DNA from: a bacterium
GTDB lineage: Bacteria; Hydrothermota; Tepidihabitantia; B3-TA06
Length of the DNA stretch: 48,823 nt
NCBI GenBank assembly: GCA_012517375.1
Contig: JAAYVC010000012.1
Span: forward strand, 1 to 48,823
Reading direction: 5' to 3'
Part shown: positions 42,315-48,823 of the stretch, piece after piece
Position numbering within the stretch: position 1 is the first letter of the stretch
Layout of the letters: each line of letters begins with the position of its first letter
Notes under the pieces: generated by a model
What the model was told of the DNA's origin: nothing
The model's database searches: none
Seen by the model: the letters and a program-made list of their open reading frames with translations, nothing else
Made by a program: the position numbers and the translations under genes

Positions 42315-44258
42315 ATGCTTAAGCGTATTTCCGCAGTAGTATTACTCGCGGCGGTGGTGGCAATGGGATTTCCGGCCATTGGAGGCAGCAGGGGTTTTTA
42401 CAGGGTGACGGACACCAAGTCGGACGGTTATGGAATGCTTTCACTATCCCTGCACAACACCTTCCAGCGCATGAACGTCGGCGGCACCGATTTTTACCAG
42501 CTCGGACTCCGCGGCGGCGTTACATATGCTCCGCTGGACTGGATGGAGTTCTGGGTATCGCCTACATACGGAGTGTGGACGGAGGATTTTGGATTCGGAA
42601 ACATGAGAACGGGTTTCTATGACACGAAGTTCGGCCTTAAAGCTAGCGTAATCGGAATACCGGTCTTCAAGTTCGGGGCAATGGGTGTCGGCTCTTTCAG
42701 CACCCTTAACGACCAGTTCGGCTTGACGCCGGCAGGCGTCACGCCGGGCTTCGGTTTCGGCGGCGGACTTCTTCTGGGCTTCGACTTCAAGGATGTCTCG
42801 ATAGCCGCTCCCTTCAACCTGGTTCTGAACCTTGGTTATCTCGGCAATACGGGCGCAGGCGTCGGAGACTCGCTCGCCATGTGCCTGGGTCTGGAACTTC
42901 CTGCAAAGACTTACGCCGTAACGCTCGAGGCAACCACAACCCAGGGCATGAGTTCGCTCTTCAACCTGGACTCGAACTCCATCAGGATAACGCCCGGCAT
43001 CAAGTTCACCTTCCCGTTCGGCGTCGGTCTTGACCTTGGACTAGACATTGCATTCGGTTCGGATAATTTCGGCAATCCTATACCTACCTTCCAGGGCATC
43101 TTCGGCATCAATTTCGTATCACCCTTCTTAAGACCGTCCCCTCCCCCTGTCGGCGTGATAGCGGGTTCTGTCAGGGATGATATCTCTGGTAATCCGATTG
43201 CCGCAAGGGTTTCGTTCGTTGATACCATGATAAAGATACCGGCCGTAATAACCGACGCTGCCACCGGCGTCTACGAGTTCAAGGATGTTCCCGTGGGCGT
43301 CGTAACGATTAAGATTCAAGCAGAAGGCTACCGCGAGACGAGCATTCCGGTGGTCGTAAAGGAGAATGAGACCTCCACGCAGGATATAACCCTTATGCCT
43401 AAGCAGACTTACGGTTCAGTCACCGGTGTTGTCAAGGATGCAAAAACGGGCAGGCCCGTTGTTGCAACCGTAACCTTGAAGGGTCTTTCAAGACCTGCGG
43501 TGAAGACGGACGGCAACGGATACTACAGGATAGACTCAATTCCCACAGGCGTTGCCTCTATTGAAGCTTCGGCCCCCGAATTCATGCCGACCATAAGCAC
43601 CATTCAGATTGAAGTGAATAAGACCGCAACGCTCGACTTGACGCTCAAGACGACGAAGGTAGTGGGCCAGCTTCTGGGCCAGATAAAGGACCGCAAAACA
43701 GAGGAGCCCGTATCAGGTACGGTCACCTTCCCTGATACGGATATAAAACCGGTCAAGTCCGACCCTGCCACTGGAGTGTTCAAGGCTGAGCTTCCCGCAG
43801 GCACCTACGCGATAGTTGTCTCCGCAGAGGGATATATTGACCAGCCCTCCCCTCTCGTGATCGTCGAAGACCAGGTCACCGAAAAGGAGTTCAAACTGGT
43901 AAAGAAAGGCATGACGTTCACTCTGCGCGGCATCTACTTCGACTACGACAAGGCTACAATCAAGCCGGAGAGCTATCCGGTTCTCGACGAAGCGGCAAAG
44001 ATACTCAAGGAAAACCCCTCTATCAGGGTGGAGATTCAGGGACATACGGATTCGGACGGCTCCGACGAGTACAACCAGAAGCTCTCAGAGGCCCGCGCGG
44101 CTTCGGTCGTAAGCTACTTCGTTATGCAGCATGCGATAGACGCCAAGCGTCTTGTTGCAAGAGGCTACGGCGAATCAATGCCTGTCGCATCGAACGCTTC
44201 AGAAGCGGGCAAGGAGCTCAACCGCAGGGTTGAGTTCGTAATACTCGGAGAAATCTGA
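42315..44258 (+). CDS. OmpA-family protein with three carboxypeptidase-regulatory-like domains
   Basis: The protein has 647 residues. A signal peptide (LKRISAVVLLAAVVAMGFPA) and a barrel-like region (about 25-275, rich in aromatic-glycine strands) precede three carboxypeptidase-regulatory-like sandwiches (about 283-370, 373-453 and 455-530; the first starts VIAGSVRDDISGNPIAARV). The OmpA domain (about 535-647) has IYFDYDKATIKPES, VEIQGHTDSDGSDEYNQKLS and LNRRVEFV. The aspartate and arginine that hold the peptidoglycan peptide are present in the expected segments. It is first of a two-gene operon and a paralogue of 38384-40042. Confidence 0.9.
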   Translation: MLKRISAVVLLAAVVAMGFPAIGGSRGFYRVTDTKSDGYGMLSLSLHNTFQRMNVGGTDFYQLGLRGGVTYAPLDWMEFWVSPTYGVWTEDFGFGNMRTGFYDTKFGLKASVIGIPVFKFGAMGVGSFSTLNDQFGLTPAGVTPGFGFGGGLLLGFDFKDVSIAAPFNLVLNLGYLGNTGAGVGDSLAMCLGLELPAKTYAVTLEATTTQGMSSLFNLDSNSIRITPGIKFTFPFGVGLDLGLDIAFGSDNFGNPIPTFQGIFGINFVSPFLRPSPPPVGVIAGSVRDDISGNPIAARVSFVDTMIKIPAVITDAATGVYEFKDVPVGVVTIKIQAEGYRETSIPVVVKENETSTQDITLMPKQTYGSVTGVVKDAKTGRPVVATVTLKGLSRPAVKTDGNGYYRIDSIPTGVASIEASAPEFMPTISTIQIEVNKTATLDLTLKTTKVVGQLLGQIKDRKTEEPVSGTVTFPDTDIKPVKSDPATGVFKAELPAGTYAIVVSAEGYIDQPSPLVIVEDQVTEKEFKLVKKGMTFTLRGIYFDYDKATIKPESYPVLDEAAKILKENPSIRVEIQGHTDSDGSDEYNQKLSEARAASVVSYFVMQHAIDAKRLVARGYGESMPVASNASEAGKELNRRVEFVILGEI

Positions 44259-44259
44259 A

Positions 44260-44694
44260 ATGGCAAAAGAAACCGAAACAGGTAAAGCTAAAAAGACATC
44301 CTTTGCGGCAGTACTCGCGTGGATTCTTGCAGGATTGCTTCTGGTATCGGTTTTTATTAACTTAATCACGTTTCTCTCCATACAGGGTTTCAAGAAGACC
44401 CTGAGCCAGATGCACGAACCCGTGTACGTCTATTTCACCCAGGAACTCAACTCGATTGAAGCGGAACTAGAGACCCTTTCGACCGCAACAGGCGGCGACA
44501 AATCGCCCTTCGTGAAGGATGAACGCAAGCTGAAAAAAGCTATCGACCATGCCCGGTCGCTTTGGGAGCAGACCCGCGAGCGGGAAGCCGAAGCGTGGTT
44601 CAACGCCTACCGCAGGGCAAAACGCGCCGAGGATGAGGTCGAAAAACTCTGGAAAGACTACCGCAAGGAGCTTGGGCTCCAAACTGTTCAGTAA
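44260..44694 (+). CDS. single-span membrane protein with coiled-coil tail
   Basis: The protein has 144 residues; its ATG comes 1 base after the OmpA stop. One membrane helix (about 14-38, LAWILAGLLLVSVFINLITFL) is followed by a long charged helical region likely to form a coiled coil (about 50-140). No family was recognised. Tight coupling to the OmpA gene suggests an envelope role. Confidence 0.7.
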   Translation: MAKETETGKAKKTSFAAVLAWILAGLLLVSVFINLITFLSIQGFKKTLSQMHEPVYVYFTQELNSIEAELETLSTATGGDKSPFVKDERKLKKAIDHARSLWEQTREREAEAWFNAYRRAKRAEDEVEKLWKDYRKELGLQTVQ

Positions 44695-44712
44695 TTTGAG
44701 GATTAAAAGATT

Positions 44713-44734
44713 GAAGGGGCCGCAAGGCCCCTTC
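44713..44734 (+). terminator. terminator between convergent genes
   Basis: The perfect hairpin GAAGGGGCC-GCAA-GGCCCCTTC is followed by TTTG. It lies 19 bases after the stop at 44694 and 23 bases from the convergent gene end, so it may serve both. Confidence 0.75.
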
Positions 44735-44756
44735 TTTGCAAATCAGACGATCAGAA

Positions 44757-46457
44757 TTACTTGCCTTGCGTCCGTTCTCGCAAAAGCTGGTCGATGACAA
44801 GCTTAAGATCGGAATTATCTTCTCTTGCACCCAACCTGCGGTACCGAATCCGACCTGAAGAATCGATAATACCGTGCCACGGTATTGACCCCGGTAATCT
44901 GAAGGATTTCATAAAAGGCTGTCCCTCAGTGATAATAAGATTTGCATAGTCAAAGGGATGTTCGCTGAAATATTCTTTCAAGGCTTCAGGAGAGTCGCCT
45001 GTAAATGCAAGGAATACGACTCCAGTATTCTTGTAGTCGCTTACGAGTTTATTCAAATCCGGTATTTCTTTCTTGCATGGACCGCAGCCAATGCCCCATA
45101 CATTAACTACAACAATCTTGCCCCTGTAATCGAACCATCTGCCCGCATTACCTTCGAGATCCTTGAACCCGAAATCAGTGGTTGTATTGAGATTCTCTTC
45201 CTGGGAAGTCATCGCTTCTCCGAGCCATTCCTCGAATCCGGCGCGGCTGCCTGTATTAAGAAGATGTAATCCCTCAAGGGCAGGTCTTGCATTTTGGTTG
45301 CCAAGGCTGTATGCTTTCAAAAAGTAATCCTGAGCCCGTTTATAACGTTCAAGACGTTGCCAGACCTTTGCCTGCTCAAAATATGCATCGGCTTCATAGT
45401 CTCTTTTAAAAAGAGTGACGAAGCTGAAATCCGCAAGCGCTTCATCATACCTTTTCAAACCTGCGTAAAGCTTACCGCGCTCAAGCGTCCAATTCTCAAG
45501 CCATCTAGTAACGGTTGCCGGATTAAGACTTGGATCTCCTGTATTCTTTTGGACTTCTCCGCAAAGAATGATCTCTACAGCCCTCGAATACTCTCTTATT
45601 GCTGAGGCAGTGTCAGCTTCATGGACGTAAAACATCGCCAGAAAGGAATGAAGCATTGGATTGAGCGGTTCTTTCGATAAAAATCTCTTGATTATTTTTT
45701 CTCGTTCCTTTTTGCTTAAGCTGGTAGAATCCTCAAGCCACCTTTTCGTAGCAGTATTAATAAGAAAGCTGAAACCGGTTCTTTTCAGTTCATCATCTAT
45801 CCATTGATTAAGTGTATCCTTCCTTGCTTCGGATAGACAGGCAGGATCAGTGTATGCAACGTAATCTACGCTGCTTAATGCATTTGAGTATTCCTTCTTT
45901 CCGGAGTATTTTTTTCGCATTTCAGTAAGCAGAGCCCATGCAGTATCAGAATTTGAAAGCCTCATGAAACCATCAATACAGGCAAAATAATAGTAAGGGT
46001 GCTCTAAAGGATTTGCCCTCAAGCTGTCAAGCAGTAAAAGCGCAGAATCTCTCGGGTAACGGTTTGAACTCGCCCTAAAAAGCCTGTTTCTTATCTCTGA
46101 AAGCTCCTCCTCGATTGAATGCCAGCCCGAAGGCTTCTCAAGCATTATTTCAAGAGTGGCTCGCGCATCCCAATCTTCTAATGAGTAGAAATAAATCAGA
46201 ACACTTGATGCAGAATCTGGCGCCCTGAAATGCATTCGTGAACTGTTGCCTTCCTGCTCGAAAGCTATAACCTTTTCCATATCAATACACCCGTATACAG
46301 GGACATGCCCTTTTATCAATGCACCAGGTGCATCGTGATGGTACGTTACCGTCACGGTATCGCCCCATGCAGGTTTCTCAGGCTCCCATATAATAACGGG
46401 TTGAACCGTATCAGGCGCTTGTGAAATAATAACAACTTGAAGTAAAACCGCTAACAT
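44757..46457 (-). CDS. TPR protein with C-terminal TlpA-like thioredoxin domain
   Basis: The protein has 566 residues. A signal peptide (MLAVLLQVVIISQAPDT), an N-terminal beta domain (about 18-110) and a TPR-like helical middle (about 130-410) precede a TlpA/AhpC-type thioredoxin domain (about 425-560). The redox pair is in VVNVWGIGCGPCKKEIPDLN, and the cis-proline is in FRLPGSIPWHGIID. It would reduce or exchange disulfides outside the cytoplasm. Similar proteins in Bacteroidetes are anchored or secreted. AAGGAG lies 5 bases before the ATG. Confidence 0.85.
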   Translation of the reverse strand: MLAVLLQVVIISQAPDTVQPVIIWEPEKPAWGDTVTVTYHHDAPGALIKGHVPVYGCIDMEKVIAFEQEGNSSRMHFRAPDSASSVLIYFYSLEDWDARATLEIMLEKPSGWHSIEEELSEIRNRLFRASSNRYPRDSALLLLDSLRANPLEHPYYYFACIDGFMRLSNSDTAWALLTEMRKKYSGKKEYSNALSSVDYVAYTDPACLSEARKDTLNQWIDDELKRTGFSFLINTATKRWLEDSTSLSKKEREKIIKRFLSKEPLNPMLHSFLAMFYVHEADTASAIREYSRAVEIILCGEVQKNTGDPSLNPATVTRWLENWTLERGKLYAGLKRYDEALADFSFVTLFKRDYEADAYFEQAKVWQRLERYKRAQDYFLKAYSLGNQNARPALEGLHLLNTGSRAGFEEWLGEAMTSQEENLNTTTDFGFKDLEGNAGRWFDYRGKIVVVNVWGIGCGPCKKEIPDLNKLVSDYKNTGVVFLAFTGDSPEALKEYFSEHPFDYANLIITEGQPFMKSFRLPGSIPWHGIIDSSGRIRYRRLGAREDNSDLKLVIDQLLRERTQGK

Positions 46458-46741
46458 CCTTTCTCCTTAAGGTTAAAGATTTGCGTATATACGGTTGAGT
46501 ATAATTTAAAAACATATGTTGTCAATATCTTCTGCCACGTCTGAAACGCCCTTTGCACGGCTTCAAACTCATCGCCGTTGATGCAGCCAGGGTCCCCATC
46601 CTCGTTAATCTTGTAATGTACATTTATAGGATCGTAGGGCTGTGCTTTTGGCGGAATAGGCCAGTAGCCCAGAAGGTTGTAGGCAAACGCGACTTGAGCA
46701 CAACCAAATAAAACCAAGGAAACGAGAATCAGCCGCTTCAT
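46451..46741 (-). pseudogene. truncated matrixin-like metalloprotease gene
   Basis: The 96-codon frame has a signal peptide (MKRLILVSLVLFGCAQVAFA) and the start of a matrixin-type catalytic domain (YWPIPPKAQPYDPINVHYKI, then AVQRAFQTW), which is the region just before the active site. After FQTWQ it runs into the promoter of the TlpA-like gene and stops, without the HExxH motif. It seems to be the front end of a deleted protease. Its start overlaps the stop of the gene at 46738 (ATGA). Confidence 0.6.
46498..46525 (-). promoter_or_regulatory. promoter of the TlpA-like gene
   Basis: Minus strand: TTGACA (46525-46520), 16 bases, TATACT (46503-46498). It lies inside the 3' part of the truncated protease frame. 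Confidence 0.8.
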
Positions 46742-47271
46742 TGATTAGCCTTTTGGATGAAACTGGCAGACAGTTTACATATCGCATCACAAAGTGGCAT
46801 TGGTCTTTGCGTAAAAAGGTAAACTGAATCGTTGGCAATAGTATATTTCATAAGGGGGTGTACGTTGTAAAGGTGGTCGGTTTTTGAATTCTGCAGTGGT
46901 CTGTCAAATAAGGCGGCTAAGAATACTTCTCTCGTTGTAAATTTTGGTCCATCAGGATTCAACAGAAACGACCCGTCAGGACATTCGCCGCCTTCGTAAA
47001 CAATTTTAAATGAACCCTGAGGTAGAAGCAGACTATCATTTTTGGTATAGAGTGCAATAATACTTGAAGAAACAAGTGTAACTGGGGTTACTCGTCGAAA
47101 GGGTTTATCGTTCACGACTCCTTCAATCGTATCCATTGAGTACCAGATGCTGTCCACTTTTGCTATGACAACCATATTAGTTGAATCCAGCATATACTGA
47201 AATGTTAGCGGTTTGCCTACGAATGAGTTTACGAGCGGTAAGCAAAGCACTATACTTAGAAACACGGACAT
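46738..47271 (-). CDS. secreted protein of unknown function
   Basis: The protein has 177 residues with an AAGGATGAAGG-type ribosome site and a signal peptide (MSVFLSIVLCLPLVNS). The mature part is mostly beta-strand (YMLDSTNMVVIAKVDSIWY, TLVSSSIIALYTKNDSLLLP, FKIVYEGGECPDGSFLLNPD), with two cysteine pairs possible. I do not recognise the family. It may have formed a pair with the protease whose remnant follows it. Confidence 0.6.
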   Translation of the reverse strand: MSVFLSIVLCLPLVNSFVGKPLTFQYMLDSTNMVVIAKVDSIWYSMDTIEGVVNDKPFRRVTPVTLVSSSIIALYTKNDSLLLPQGSFKIVYEGGECPDGSFLLNPDGPKFTTREVFLAALFDRPLQNSKTDHLYNVHPLMKYTIANDSVYLFTQRPMPLCDAICKLSASFIQKANQ

Positions 47272-47310
47272 CCTTCATCCTTGAGGTTAGAAGATTGATT
47301 GTACAAATAG

Positions 47311-47338
47311 ATTTTATTAATAAAACATTTTATGTCAA
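47311..47338 (-). promoter_or_regulatory. promoter of the secreted-protein gene
   Basis: Minus strand: TTGACA (47338-47333), 16 bases, TAAAAT (47316-47311). Confidence 0.75.
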
Positions 47339-47364
47339 GTCATTTTATTATTCGAGTTGTGTGA

Positions 47365-47402
47365 GGGGACCCCAAAAAAGTTGCGAAGCGGCTTTGTGGA
47401 GG
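47365..47402 (+). repeat. GGGGT-type palindrome, 38-bp variant
   Basis: A GGGGA tag and a 15-bp imperfect stem with inner arms AAAGTTGC/GCGGCTTT, loop GAA. It lies just after the stop of the YihY-family gene. Confidence 0.7.
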
Positions 47403-47407
47403 TAAAA

Positions 47408-48274
47408 CTACGCTTCTTCTTCGGGTGGCGTAGCCCTGCTTACGAGAAGGCTTGAGAAGAGGAGTATTTCAGCTAGCACCCGCATGTAGACAAGGACGAG
47501 TGTAACCCACGCCAAAGCGCCGTATATGAGCACTCGGCTGCCCGCAAACTGGATAAACGCAGAGCCCACCACGCCGATGAGCTGCCATACTACCGAGGAA
47601 ATGAAGGCAATGAGAAGTGTAGGCCAGAACCTGAGCCTGCGTCTGGCAAAAAGGTAGAAGAGTCCGAGGAGAACGAGCGTAAAAAAGAATCCGCCGATAG
47701 CCTTGCCTCCCCAGTAGACGAGCGCGGGCGAGAGCTTGAATGAATGCCTGAAGTACGATGCGATGGTTGAGAATGAAACCGCGACGAAGAATAGCAGAAC
47801 GCCTGAAACCATAAGGGCAAGGGAGATCAGTCTGCCGGTATGAAACTTGCGGCGCGGAGCCGAAAGCATAGTGGCAAAAGCACGTTCGAGCGAGTCGAAG
47901 AGCGCGATGGAGACCGTAAGCAAAAGGATGATACCTGCAATGCCAATTGCTCCCCAGTTGCCTGCAGCTTTAGTCAGGTGAGAAAAGAAAAAACCCTGCG
48001 CATCCGGAGGCAGGAAATCAAGGAAATTCTCAGCAATGAAGCTTTGAACATTTGGACGGAACCTGTAGCTGTAAGCGGCAACAGAAACAGCAAGGAAAAG
48101 CAACGGCAGAAGCCCGAAAAGAAAGCTGAATCCCAGTCCTTTTGCCAGAAGCGGACCGTTACGCCGGTTGTACTTGTTCATAATATCCCCGAACTCGCGC
48201 CCCAGCTTTGAAAATATCCCGCTTTTAGCCCTTCGGCTTCTCAACACTCTCCTTTGCATTTGCTTCGAGCGCAC
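47408..48274 (-). CDS. YihY/UPF0761-family inner-membrane protein
   Basis: The protein has up to 288 residues; the start is uncertain because the frame overlaps the upstream gene by 50 bases. A GTG or TTG just after AAAGGAG near 48245 is the best alternative, and ATG at 48181 would keep the whole membrane part. Six membrane helices fit the family: about 50-68, 110-132, 150-172, 190-210, 216-240 and 250-275. The first is in GLGFSFLFGLLPLLFLAVSV. The family was once called ribonuclease BN; its real function is unknown. Confidence 0.85.
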   Translation of the reverse strand: MRSKQMQRRVLRSRRAKSGIFSKLGREFGDIMNKYNRRNGPLLAKGLGFSFLFGLLPLLFLAVSVAAYSYRFRPNVQSFIAENFLDFLPPDAQGFFFSHLTKAAGNWGAIGIAGIILLLTVSIALFDSLERAFATMLSAPRRKFHTGRLISLALMVSGVLLFFVAVSFSTIASYFRHSFKLSPALVYWGGKAIGGFFFTLVLLGLFYLFARRRLRFWPTLLIAFISSVVWQLIGVVGSAFIQFAGSRVLIYGALAWVTLVLVYMRVLAEILLFSSLLVSRATPPEEEA

Positions 48275-48823
48275 GCGCCTCCCTGGAAAACAGCATAGCG
48301 TATATGATGCTTCCTCTTCCCATAGCCATAGCCACGAATATCATTAATACTCCAAGAACGTAGAATATTCTTGATGGAATGCCCGCCCATCTACCCAGAA
48401 AGAGAAACAAAGCGCTAAGGATAAATGCGGAGTAAACTCCAATAAATCCAATGGAATATAGTCCTACGTTGGAGTTCGTTTTCATGCGGAAGAGTTTTTT
48501 TACGAGCTTCCCTGCCCATAGCGAGGCCTGGGGAACTGCAAGCATCCAGATGAAAAAAAGAAAGAGTACTGCAAAGGGAACCAGCGCAATACCAACGAGA
48601 GTGATAACGAGAACAACAAACGCTGCAGCAATAGCAAGTTTCATGATTATGCCGGTTAACAACATCTTCCATGGATTGCGTTCAACAAGAAGGGTTGATC
48701 GTCTCTGCCAGCGTTTGAACACGACAAGCGCAAGGAGACCGACAAGATACAATAAAGCAACGCTTATAAGGCGCCAGATTCCGCTAATTACATGACGGTA
48801 ATGCCTGTCCTTGCGCAGCTGGA
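48225..48823 (-). CDS. membrane protein, partial at right edge (bactofilin-fused type likely)
   Basis: The frame stays open to the window edge (QLRKDRHYRHVISGIWRLIS before the TTG at 48752), so the N-terminus is missing. The visible about 199 residues hold four or five membrane helices (ALLYLVGLLALVVF, IIMKLAIAAAFVVLVITLVG, ALVPFAVLFLFFIWMLAV, SAFILSALFLFLG, VLGVLMIFVAMAMG) and a charged C-terminal tail. This layout matches the membrane half of proteins that begin with a bactofilin-like polymer-forming domain. That N-terminal part cannot be seen, so the family is inferred. Confidence 0.7.
   Translation of the reverse strand, partial: QLRKDRHYRHVISGIWRLISVALLYLVGLLALVVFKRWQRRSTLLVERNPWKMLLTGIIMKLAIAAAFVVLVITLVGIALVPFAVLFLFFIWMLAVPQASLWAGKLVKKLFRMKTNSNVGLYSIGFIGVYSAFILSALFLFLGRWAGIPSRIFYVLGVLMIFVAMAMGRGSIIYAMLFSREARALEANAKESVEKPKG

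Overview
The window looks like a piece of an uncultured, probably anaerobic, Gram-negative-type bacterium of the FCB/WOR-3 kind. The clues are secreted proteins with type-IX-like C-terminal sorting tails (two M1 peptidases), a four-subunit pyruvate:ferredoxin oxidoreductase, an MglA/roadblock module, several outer-membrane barrels and OmpA-family proteins, and intergenic DNA full of short palindromes. The phylum is an inference; no rRNA or tRNA gene was seen. At least sixteen promoters share TTGACA, a 16-base spacer and a TATAAT-like box, and four genes begin within 10 bases of the -10 box without a Shine-Dalgarno site, so leaderless translation is likely.

Left end (1-3000): a CRISPR array of 19 identical 30-bp repeats runs from the first base, with no cas gene in view. 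It stops 191 bp before an intact TnpB nuclease gene that reads towards it. Then comes repeat-rich DNA. At 3000-11300 there is an extended SDR/epimerase with a zinc-ribbon tail, and a tightly overlapping operon (barrel protein, TetR regulator, TolC-like, adaptor, RND pump). The two transcription units share the same promoter-operator arrangement. At 11400-18000 lie two tandem M1 peptidases, the remains of a third, and a cdd-malic enzyme operon.

At 18000-20300 an AT-rich island carries an unusual DNA methyltransferase with a duplicated C-terminal half and an unknown partner, behind an 11-bp phased repeat; it is probably a transferred modification or defence module. At 20300-25500, after palindrome-rich DNA, there is an operon of alanine racemase, DUF1844, a cNMP-binding protein, a coiled-coil protein, a DUF488 protein with an RGG tail, and a B12-binding-type radical SAM protein. 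At 25500-27800 a TonB-dependent receptor is broken by one in-frame UGA. At 27900-29500 lie def, fabD and a small zinc ribbon.

At 29700-36500 an operon porG-porD-porA-porB-roadblock-mglA is followed by a divergent second roadblock gene, a DUF4388/ACT pair and a lipoprotein. At 37000-48823 lie glutamate dehydrogenase, two OmpA proteins with carboxypeptidase-regulatory-like domains, TPR and TlpA-like envelope proteins, a truncated matrixin-like gene, a YihY-family membrane protein and a membrane protein running off the right edge.

The clearest unexplained structure is a family of fixed-length (36 bp) intergenic palindromes: a 5-base GGGGT tag, then a 14-bp stem with a 3-base loop. The stem sequence differs between copies, but pairing is kept.
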